Origin: Oscillospiraceae bacterium
GTDB taxonomy: Bacteria > Bacillota > Clostridia > Oscillospirales > Ruminococcaceae
Reading direction: 5' to 3'
DNA: 13,580 bases
Assembly (NCBI GenBank): GCA_009776345.1
Contig: WRLS01000042.1
Location: 1 to 13,580 of the forward strand
The translations under genes were made by a program, and so were the position numbers. Under the pieces are notes generated by a model. It saw only the letters and a list, made by a program, of their open reading frames with translations. It had not been told where the DNA came from and did no database searches. Positions 1 through 7,100 of the stretch are shown here, one piece after another; the first letter of the stretch is position 1; the number at the start of each line of letters is the position of its first letter.

Positions 1-231
1 GACCCCGAACCCCCATTTCGACAAATCACATAGCCCTGTGCCTTTCATCGCGCACGTCATATGCATAGTTCTATAATCCGCCCAATCGCTCAGCCGAGCC
101 GAGCTCCAGGTCTCGAACGCGAAAAAAGGTATTTGGAAAAAGGGATATCAAAGACTTTTTCCGCTGTTATTACGTGCGCGGGCGCTTCCGGGCGTCGCTC
201 TTACCTTTAGGTTTGTGCCTGCTTGCCTTTG
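1..231 (-). repeat. Interspersed repeat, copy A (minus orientation, runs off the window edge)
   Basis: This stretch is closely similar to the reverse complement of 13350-13580 and of about 7905-8132. Shared blocks include the CCCCCATTTCGACAA segment at 11-25, the segment around 79-100 with CGCTCAGCCGAGCC, and the CTTTTTCCGCTG block near 155-166. A 9-bp inverted repeat, CGCGCACGT at 49-57 and ACGTGCGCG at 172-180, brackets the core. I see no conserved coding frame. The copies differ most in the AT-rich middle (about 128-155). It could be a non-autonomous mobile element or a dispersed structured-RNA sequence; the sequence alone does not decide. Confidence 0.8.
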
Positions 232-236
232 CAGCT

Positions 237-277
237 GTCCCCCTCTTGAGGGGGATGTCACGAAGTGACAGGGGGAG
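237..277. repeat. REP-like double hairpin
   Basis: Two adjacent inverted repeats are visible: CCCCCTC-TTGA-GGGGG, then TGTCA-CGAAG-TGACA, bounded by runs of G. The same pattern recurs at about 8301-8340, 10789-10831 and 10970-11016. It joins repeat copy A to the short AT-rich leader of the cysteine desulfurase. The segment TGACGGGTGTTTT at 294-306 just downstream matches the terminal repeat of the MITE-like element at 9784-9962. Confidence 0.7.
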
Positions 278-338
278 TGCGATTTATCGCTTTGTGACGG
301 GTGTTTTAATTACGCATTATTCTATCCGGGGTGATTTT

Positions 339-1439
339 TTGATATATCTCGACAACGCCGCCACGACCCGCACGGACGACAACGCCGCCCTCACCGCGCT
401 GGAAATAATGCGGGGGGACTACGGCAACCCGTCGTCTTTGCATGGGATGGGCTTTGCGGCGAAAAAACGGCTTGACACCGCGCGCGCACAGGTTGCCGCC
501 GCGCTGGGCTGTGCGGATAAAGAAATCGTCTTTACCTCCGGCGGGACAGAAGCCAACAACCTGGCGATTTTCGGCGGCGCGGAGGCTTTAAAACGCCGGG
601 GAAATCACATCGTCACATCGGGTACAGAACATTCCTCCGTGCTTTCCCCGGCCGCAGAGCTTGAGCGCAGGGGGTTTTCGGTTTCCCGCACAGCCGCGCA
701 GGAAATCGCGGGCGCGGTGACGGACAAGACAATCCTCGTGACCTGCATGATGGCAAACAGCGAAACCGGCGCGCTCACGGACATAGCGAAGCTTGCTGCT
801 ATGATCCGCCATAAAAGCAAGCTCTGCCTAATCCACTGCGACGCGGTTCAGGCTTTCGGGAAGCTGCCGTTTTCTGTGCGCGATCTGGGCGTGGATCTGC
901 TTTCCGTAAGCGCGCATAAAATCCACGGGGCAAAGGGCTGCGGCGCGCTGTATGCCGCAAAGCGCGTCATGCCCCAAATGTTCGGCGGCAAACAGGAAAA
1001 CAGCCTGCGCCCGGGGACACAGCCCCTCCCGGGTATCTGCGCTTTCGGAGCGGCGGCGGAAAACGCATATTTGAATATGGCCGCAAACTTAGAAAAAGTT
1101 GGCAAAATCTGCGGTTATTTCGAGGAAAAAGCCGCGAATTTCCCCGGCCTGTGCATCAATAGCCCCGCTATCAGCACACCTTATATACGCAGCATATCTT
1201 TGCCCGGATTTTTGTCCGCGCATTTAGTCAATTCACTTAGCGCGCAGGGCATCTGCGTTTCCGGCGGGTCGGCCTGCTCCGGCGGCGGCAGAAGCCATGT
1301 ACTGGAGTTTATGGGGCTGGAAAACAGCCGCATAGACAGCGCTCTCAGAATCAGCTTTTCTAAATACACAACAGAAGCCGAAATCGATGCTTTTTTCGAT
1401 GCGCTTGCGCATACAGCACGGACGCTGGCGAAAGGATAA
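339..1439 (+). CDS. Cysteine desulfurase (NifS/IscS family), likely sulfur donor to ThiI
   Basis: This PLP enzyme takes sulfur from L-cysteine as an enzyme-bound persulfide and gives alanine. The N-terminus IYLDNAATTR is diagnostic of the family. The PLP lysine is in SVSAHKIHG (Lys194), and the persulfide cysteine is in GGSACSGG (Cys313), in a loop slightly shorter than in IscS. The frame is open from 174, but 174-338 is repeat sequence and encodes residues unlike the family. I therefore choose the TTG at 339, which has GGGGTGA at 328-334 about 4 nt upstream; this gives 366 aa, a normal family length. thiI starts 11 bp downstream, and a desulfurase next to thiI is common in Gram-positive bacteria, where it charges ThiI for tRNA 4-thiouridine synthesis. 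The exact subgroup (nifZ, iscS-like) is uncertain, so no symbol is given. Confidence 0.93.
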   Translation: MIYLDNAATTRTDDNAALTALEIMRGDYGNPSSLHGMGFAAKKRLDTARAQVAAALGCADKEIVFTSGGTEANNLAIFGGAEALKRRGNHIVTSGTEHSSVLSPAAELERRGFSVSRTAAQEIAGAVTDKTILVTCMMANSETGALTDIAKLAAMIRHKSKLCLIHCDAVQAFGKLPFSVRDLGVDLLSVSAHKIHGAKGCGALYAAKRVMPQMFGGKQENSLRPGTQPLPGICAFGAAAENAYLNMAANLEKVGKICGYFEEKAANFPGLCINSPAISTPYIRSISLPGFLSAHLVNSLSAQGICVSGGSACSGGGRSHVLEFMGLENSRIDSALRISFSKYTTEAEIDAFFDALAHTARTLAKG

Positions 1440-1450
1440 ACAAACAACAA

Positions 1451-2623
1451 ATGAACGAGGTTATTTTGCTTAAAAGCGGCGAGATCGCGCTCAAGGGCCT
1501 AAACCGCTCGTCCTTTGAAGATATGCTCATCCGCAACGCCAAACGCGCACTCAGCGGGCTTGGCGATTACAGCTTTACAAAAGCGCAATCGACTTTTTAT
1601 GTTTCGCCCCGCAGTGAAGGCTGTGACCTGGGGCGCGCTATGCACGCGCTGTCTAAAGTTTTCGGTATTGCTGCGCTTTGCCGCGCGGGGACAGTGCCAA
1701 AGGATTTCGGGGCGATAAAGCCCTATGCCGCCGAGTACGCGCGGTCAGCGCTGGAATCCGCAAACACATTCAAAGTAAACGCAAAGCGCGCGGACAAAAA
1801 ATTCCTGCCCGCAACCCCGGAGCTTTGCGCACAGCTAGGCGCTTACCTGCTGGAAAAATTCCCGCATCTAAAAGTCGATGTACACAGCCCCGATGTCACC
1901 GTCACGGTGGAAGTGCGGGACAGTGCCGCGTACATACACACCGGGCAAATACAGGGCGCGGGCGGCATCCCGGTCGGCAGCGGCGGAAACGCGGCGCTCC
2001 TGCTTTCCGGCGGCATCGACAGCCCTGTCGCGGGATACATGATGGCAAAGCGCGGCATAAAAATCACCGCGGTCCACTTCGCAAGCCCGCCCTACACAAG
2101 CCAACTTTCCGAAGACAAGGTGCATACGCTCTGCAAAAAGCTCGTGCCCTACTTGGGCTTTATAAATCTGCTCACCGTGCCGTTTACGGAAATCCAGGAG
2201 GAGATAAAGGCAAAATGCAATGAGGATTACCTCACGCTGATAATGCGCCGCTTCATGATGGATATCGCCGGAAGGCTCGCTGTGCAAAACGGCTGTATGG
2301 CACTCATCACCGGCGAGAGCGTCGGGCAGGTCGCAAGCCAGACAATGGCGGCGATCGCCTGTACGGACAACGCCTCCCCCCTCCCCGTCCTGCGCCCTGT
2401 TATCGGCATGGACAAGGAGGAGATTATCGCCGTCGCCCGCAAAATTGACACATTTGAAACCTCGGTCCTGCCATACGACGACTGCTGCACCGTCTTCACG
2501 CCAAAGCACCCGCGCACAAACCCCAAGCTTGACGCGGTGCGAAAAGAAGAAACGAAGCTGGACTTAACCGGACTGACAGAGCGGGCGGTGATTGGGACGA
2601 AGGGGATTTTGGTGCGGGGGTGA
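1451..2623 (+). CDS. thiI: tRNA 4-thiouridine synthase ThiI (no rhodanese domain)
   Basis: ThiI adenylates U8 of tRNA and transfers sulfur to it; some members also serve thiamine thiazole synthesis. At 390 aa it has the Gram-positive size: an N-terminal ferredoxin-like region, a THUMP domain (roughly residues 60-165) and a PP-loop ATPase domain with SGGIDSP at 186-192. DDCCTVF around 343-349 carries Cys345/Cys346, near the position of the conserved mid-protein cysteine of ThiI. The C-terminal rhodanese domain of E. coli ThiI is absent, so the persulfide must come directly from a desulfurase, which fits the gene 11 bp upstream. An AAAGGATAA Shine-Dalgarno-like sequence overlaps the end of that gene, suggesting translational coupling. 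Confidence 0.96.
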   Translation: MNEVILLKSGEIALKGLNRSSFEDMLIRNAKRALSGLGDYSFTKAQSTFYVSPRSEGCDLGRAMHALSKVFGIAALCRAGTVPKDFGAIKPYAAEYARSALESANTFKVNAKRADKKFLPATPELCAQLGAYLLEKFPHLKVDVHSPDVTVTVEVRDSAAYIHTGQIQGAGGIPVGSGGNAALLLSGGIDSPVAGYMMAKRGIKITAVHFASPPYTSQLSEDKVHTLCKKLVPYLGFINLLTVPFTEIQEEIKAKCNEDYLTLIMRRFMMDIAGRLAVQNGCMALITGESVGQVASQTMAAIACTDNASPLPVLRPVIGMDKEEIIAVARKIDTFETSVLPYDDCCTVFTPKHPRTNPKLDAVRKEETKLDLTGLTERAVIGTKGILVRG

Positions 2624-2653
2624 AATACAGTAAAACCGGAAAGGGGATGCGAT

Positions 2654-3046
2654 ATGCCGGATAAAGCGAAATATTGGCTTGAGCTTTGTGATGATGACCT
2701 AAAAGCCGCAAAAGCAATGCTAAGATCTGATAATTTTTTATGGGCAGGCTTCATATGCCATTTAATTGCAGAGAAAGCGTTAAAAGCTGTCATCGCAAAT
2801 ATCACGAACGAAGTGCCGCCGAAAACTCATCATCTAATAAATCTTGCGGAACGAGCCGGTGTAGCAGGCGATTTATCGGAAGATCAGAAAAAGCTTTTGG
2901 GCGAGCTGAACCCGCTTAATATCGAAGCGCGCTATCCCGAACACAAAGAACGCATTGCAAAAACATTAACTGCCGAAAAAACTGCCGGGCTTTTACGGGA
3001 AACGGAGGACCTCCTATGCTGGATAAAGCAAATGTTAGGAAAATAG
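2654..3046 (+). CDS. HEPN domain protein, first copy
   Basis: This is a small (130 aa) all-helical HEPN-like protein. The pattern YWLELCDDDL at 7-16, then HLIAEKALKAVI at 36-47 and ARYPEHK at 92-98, fits the HEPN family that pairs with minimal nucleotidyltransferases. Canonical HEPN RNases carry an R-x4-6-H motif. Here I see only R93-YPE-H97 (x3), so ribonuclease activity is doubtful, and a substrate-binding partner role like that of HI0074 is an alternative. GGAAAGGGG lies about 6 nt before the ATG. The gene follows thiI by 30 bp and overlaps the nucleotidyltransferase start by 31 bp, typical of a coupled two-gene module. Its DNA is visibly AT-richer than thiI, suggesting transfer. Confidence 0.85.
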   Translation: MPDKAKYWLELCDDDLKAAKAMLRSDNFLWAGFICHLIAEKALKAVIANITNEVPPKTHHLINLAERAGVAGDLSEDQKKLLGELNPLNIEARYPEHKERIAKTLTAEKTAGLLRETEDLLCWIKQMLGK

Positions 3047-3333
3047 CATATGATTACTCGGTTGAAGTTACGAAAGCCCTAAAGCCCGATAAAATAGTCC
3101 TGTTTGGATCTTATGTAAACGGTGACCCTCATAATGACAGCGATATTGACATAGCTGTCTTTGTACATGGTTTGGACGACACTGCTTGGTATGATGCCCG
3201 TATTGCTTTGCAAAAAATACTTTGGCATAGAGATTTCCGTAGTATAGAGCCGCATTTATTAGACATAACCCGCGATCGCAGCGGATTTGCCGCGCACATT
3301 GATAAAACAGGTGAAACCATATATCCGCTGTAA
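3016..3333 (+). CDS. Minimal nucleotidyltransferase (MNT), first copy
   Basis: This 105-aa protein of the DNA polymerase beta-like nucleotidyltransferase fold has the catalytic pattern G31-S32-x10-D43-I-D45 in LFGSYVNGDPHNDSDID. Minimal enzymes of this kind work with a HEPN partner. In MntA/HepT systems the MNT AMPylates and silences a HEPN toxin, while other pairs have unknown substrates. The start lies inside the HEPN gene (31-bp overlap) behind GGAGG at 3004-3008. That ribosome site is followed directly by CCTCC at 3010-3014, its own complement, an odd arrangement next to a start codon. The partner's weak RNase motif means a toxin-antitoxin role should not be assumed. Confidence 0.88.
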   Translation: MLDKANVRKIAYDYSVEVTKALKPDKIVLFGSYVNGDPHNDSDIDIAVFVHGLDDTAWYDARIALQKILWHRDFRSIEPHLLDITRDRSGFAAHIDKTGETIYPL

Positions 3334-3357
3334 TACACAGCACACCCATCCCCTCAA

Positions 3358-3380
3358 CCCAAAAAACCCTGGCGGTGAAA
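3358..3380 (+). repeat. Relic of the downstream gene's leader, duplicated with the first HEPN/MNT pair
   Basis: A run of A followed by ACCCTGGCGGTGAAA here matches 4112-4132, where A-run plus ACCCGGGCGGTGAAA forms the leader and ribosome binding site of the 1219-residue fusion gene. After the first pair, the ribosome-site-like GGCGGTGA (3371-3378) leads only to GTG-GAA-TAA, not to a gene. The simplest reading is that the duplicated unit included the HEPN gene, the MNT gene and part of this leader. Confidence 0.6.
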
Positions 3381-3416
3381 CGCTGTGGAATAAATAAAGC
3401 GAAGGGATAAACTCCT

Positions 3417-3809
3417 ATGCCGGATAAAACAAAATATTGGCTTGAGCTTTGTGATGATGACCTATTGACCGCAGAGGTTCTTTTAGAAAAGCAAAGGCTT
3501 TTGCACATGGGGTTTTTCTGCCATCTTGTTGCAGAAAAAGCGTTAAAGGCTGTCATCGCCTCTCAAATTGATGCGAATCCGCCTCATATACACAACTTAA
3601 CAACACTCGCTAGCCGAAGCGGGGTTTCGCCTTATTTATCCGAAAATCAGCTCAGTCTTTTAGAACAGTTAAACCCGTTGCAAATTGAAGCAAGGTATCC
3701 CGAATATAAAGGCTCAATAGCGGCAACGCTCACATATGACAGATGCCGGAAAATATACAGTGAAACGGAGGGCTTTTTATGCTGGATAAAGCAAAGGCTA
3801 GGCAAATAG
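3417..3809 (+). CDS. HEPN domain protein, second copy
   Basis: This is a 130-aa paralogue of the HEPN protein at 2654, with the same length and nearly the same N-terminus (MPDK-KYWLELCDDDL). It keeps HLVAEKALKAVI at 36-47 and ARYPEYK at 92-98. Position 97 is Tyr where the first copy has His, so not even a shortened R-x-H motif remains; an RNase role is less likely than substrate binding or nucleotide-transfer partnering. AAGGGATAA lies about 10 nt before the ATG. It overlaps the second MNT by 31 bp, the same overlap as in the first pair. The sequence between the pairs (3334-3416) carries no gene. Confidence 0.85.
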   Translation: MPDKTKYWLELCDDDLLTAEVLLEKQRLLHMGFFCHLVAEKALKAVIASQIDANPPHIHNLTTLASRSGVSPYLSENQLSLLEQLNPLQIEARYPEYKGSIAATLTYDRCRKIYSETEGFLCWIKQRLGK

Positions 3810-4102
3810 CCCAAGAATACACAAATGAAGTATGCCGCGCACTGAACCCAAAGTCGGTAATCCTGTTTGGTTCCTTTGTTAACGGCACACCGCATGAATA
3901 CAGTGATATTGATATAGCTGTTGTTTTTGACGGTTATAAAGGCGACCGGTACGATACCGCGGTTATGCTTCAGCGCCTTCGGCGTAATATAGATGACAGC
4001 AGCGGCGGCGGCATAGAGCCTCACTTGCTTGATGAAGCCAACGACCGCAGCGGCTTTTTGTCCCATATAAAAAAGACCGGTGAGCTAATCTACGGGCAAT
4101 AG
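3779..4102 (+). CDS. Minimal nucleotidyltransferase (MNT), second copy
   Basis: This 107-aa paralogue of the MNT at 3016 has LFGSFVNGTPHEYSDID, giving G31-S32-x10-D43-I-D45, so the catalytic motif is intact. The ending IEPHLLDEANDRSGFLSHIKKTGELIY follows the first copy closely, while residues 50-75 diverge. The ribosome site GGAGGG lies 6 nt before the ATG, inside the second HEPN gene. The two pairs have diverged enough to suggest an old duplication or different specificities. The fusion gene begins 35 bp later, so co-transcription with it is likely. Confidence 0.88.
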   Translation: MLDKAKARQIAQEYTNEVCRALNPKSVILFGSFVNGTPHEYSDIDIAVVFDGYKGDRYDTAVMLQRLRRNIDDSSGGGIEPHLLDEANDRSGFLSHIKKTGELIYGQ

Positions 4103-4121
4103 ATAGCCGGTCAAAAAACCC

Positions 4122-4130
4122 GGGCGGTGA
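4122..4130 (+). promoter_or_regulatory. Ribosome binding site that sets the TTG start of the fusion gene
   Basis: GGGCGGTGA ends 7 nt before the TTG at 4138. The first encoded residues (IAEIL) align with the start of the intact CinA at 8440 (TAEIL), which supports this unusual start codon over later ATG or GTG codons. Confidence 0.7.
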
Positions 4131-4137
4131 AAAAAAC

Positions 4138-7100
4138 TTGATAGCCGAAATTCTTATCGTACCAAGCAAAGACGCGCCGGACGCGGTAAAATCCGGCGCG
4201 CAGTACATAGCCCGCTGCCTTGGCTCCGACGGGCTGAAGGTGCGGGAAAACGTCAGCCTGTGTACCGGGCGGCGCAAGCTCGGGCAGGCGGTCAGCTCCG
4301 CCCTTGACCGCAGCGATGTAGTGATCATCCTCGGCGGCATGGGCAAGGAAAGCGGCTACCTTTCCAGAAGCGTTGTCGCGGGCGGGCTTGGGCTTTCCCT
4401 TGTGCGGGACGAAAGCTGCCTGGACGCGGTCCGCGCGTATTGCGCGCGTTCCGGGGAGCCTTTTTCCGCGGACGACGAAAACTGCGCGGATATGCCCGAG
4501 GGCGCACAGGCATTCGCGCCGGCCTACGGCAAATCGCCCGGATGCGCGGTGTCCTCCGCCAGCCAGCATATAATCATGCTCCCGGAAGCCCCGCAGGAGC
4601 TTGCCGAAATGTGGGGGAGATACGTTTCCCCGTATCTGGGCGGCACGCCTTCAGCTCTGTCGGTCACGCATATTATCCGCACATACGGCGCGGGGGAGGA
4701 TTATGTCCGCGAAAAGCTCGGCAACCTCACCGCTACGGTAAACCCGTCAGTCACAGTCCATCGGGACGGCAACGAGCTTGCGATACGCGTTTCCGCCCAC
4801 GGGACACAGACACGGGACGCGGCGATGCTCTGCGCCCCCGTTTTAAGGGAAGCCGCGCGGCGTTTGGGCGACCTTGCCTACGGGCTGGATGTAGATTCCA
4901 TACAATCCGCCGTCGCGATAAAGCTCGCGAAAAAAGGCCTGGGGCTTGCGGTCGCGGAATCAGGCACAGGCGGGATGCTCACGCGGATTATCGGCGAGGC
5001 GGGCGGCGGCACGGATATCCTGCGTTACAGCGCCTATACCGACGACGACGAAAAGAAAATCACAAAGCTGGACCTTTCCCCAAAGCTTCTTAAAAAACGC
5101 GGCGGCATCTCCGAATACGCGGCTGTCGCAATGGCGGAGGGCGCGCGCAAGCGGGCGGGCTGTGATATCGGCGCGGCAATCGCCGCAAATGTCAATGATT
5201 TTGAAGACAGGCGCACAGACCCCGGGCTTGTGTACATAGCGGTGTGCGATGGCAATTATGTCTATGTAAAAAAGCTCGTGGTCGGTACAGGCAACGCGGA
5301 CGAGGACGTCATAACCGACGCGGCGATATCCCGCGCGCTCAATATGATCCGCCTGTTCGTGGATTACCTGCCCGGGCATTACAAGGGCTGTGTGCCGCTT
5401 GAAAGCGCGCTTTGGGGCAAAAGGGCGGTTACAGAGCGCGACAGCTACGACGAGGACTGCGAAAGCGCCCCCTACAGCGTCAGAAAAACCGTGGCGGACC
5501 GTTTACTTATAAGAAAGGCGGATGAACCGAAAGTAAAAGTGAGAAAATTATTATTTATGCTGGCGGTGCTGGTGTTCGCCGGATGCGCGGGTTATCTCAG
5601 CTATTATTACTACGATTCCATGACCGCGCAGAACCGGCACAGGCATCTGCAAAGCCTCTATGAGGAACCTTCACCCGACGAGCCCGGCGCGGTTGACGAG
5701 GATTTCCCGGCGCAGTTCAGCTCGCGCTTCGGACAGCTTTGGTCCGTCAACAACGACACCGTGGGCTATATTTCCGTGGAAGGCACGCAAATCGGCTACC
5801 CTGTCGTACAGGCGCCGGACAACGAATATTACCTGCGGCGCGATTTCCATAAAAACGAAAGCAGGCACGGAATCCCATTCATGGATTACCGTGTCGAGAT
5901 CGGCAGGCCCAGCGACAATTTTGTAATCTACGGGCATAATATGGAGGACGGGCGGATTTTCGGCGAGCTGATAAATTACAAGCGCCTTGGATATTTAACC
6001 GAGCATCCGGTAATACAGTTCGACACGCTGTATGAGGAAAGCGGGTTTATAGTCTTCGCGGTTTTCCTTGCGGATGTCGGGGAATTCCCTTACCACGATT
6101 TCATCAACGCCTCCTCCTCCCGCGATTTCAGAAATTATGTCGAGGAGCTAAAATACCGCAGTATACTCGATACCGGCGTGGATGTATCCTACGGCGACAC
6201 ACTGCTCACCCTCTCCACCTGCTCCACGGATTTTAAAGACGCCAGGTTTGTCATTGCCGCCAGAAAACTGCGCGGCGATGAAGACCCGGACGCGCTTATT
6301 TCCGGCGCGGCGGAAAACCCGTCCCCGCTGTATCCCGATGCCTGGTATAGTTTATACGGCGGCGAGCCTCCCGACGTCCCCAAAAACGCAAGCATCGCGC
6401 CAAGTATGACAAGCGCGGGGGTCCCTCCGCAGGATCAAGGCCCCGACCCCGAAGAAAGGCCGGCGGTTATGTCCTATGTCGCGGGAGCGTCAGCGCCGTC
6501 GTCCCAGCTGCCGCCGCTTATAACCCACGCGGAAATAGAAGCCGCAAAAGCCGCCGAGCAGGAGGCCGCCGAACAGGCGGAACGCGAAGCCGCCGAAAAG
6601 GCCGCGCAGGAGGCCGAGGCGCAAAGGCTGGAGCTTCTGGTAAAGCAGCTGGAAGCGGACGGCGCGGCGGCGGCGGCAAACGCGGCTTCCTCCGCCGAAA
6701 AAGCAGAAATCGCCGCGGATGCTGCGGAAAGCTCCACAGGCGTACAACAGGCCGAAAAGCATATGGAAACCGCATATACCTCCGCAAGGCAGGCCCAGGC
6801 GCACGCACAAAGCGCGGTGGACATAGCCGCACAGGCAAAAACAGACACCGCGGCAAGCATGGCAACCGCGGCAAAGGTATCGCTGGAAAACGCGGCAGAC
6901 GCCTATTACCGCGCAAGCGCCGCGGTGGCAAAGCTAATCGAAGAAGAAAACCTGCGCATCGCGTCCGAAGCGGCAAACAACAGCGCGCCGCCCGCAAGCA
7001 CTCAGGACCCGGGCAACCTAACCGTCACGGAAATCGGCGCGGGTAAAATTACGGGCAGTACGCTTGATATTATATCAAGGATCGTCCAGGTGGAAATCGG

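Noticed and set aside
100..125. T-arm-like GGTCTCGAACGC as part of a tRNA
   Set aside because: No acceptor, D or anticodon stems could be fitted around it; it is part of repeat copy A.
1868..2509. 213-codon open frame on the minus strand
   Set aside because: It lies wholly inside thiI, whose frame carries clear family motifs; the antisense product resembles nothing I recognise.
4440..5093. 217-codon plus-strand frame in another phase
   Set aside because: It is inside the CinA-like part of the fusion gene and its product is Arg-rich, as expected for out-of-frame reading of GC-rich DNA.
5400..5560. Assembly join or frameshift creating the fusion between the CinA-like and sortase parts
   Set aside because: The frame is continuous with even codon character, the cytoplasmic linker ends in a basic stretch just before the membrane segment as expected for topology, and no repeat occurs at the junction. 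Reads would still be needed to exclude it fully.
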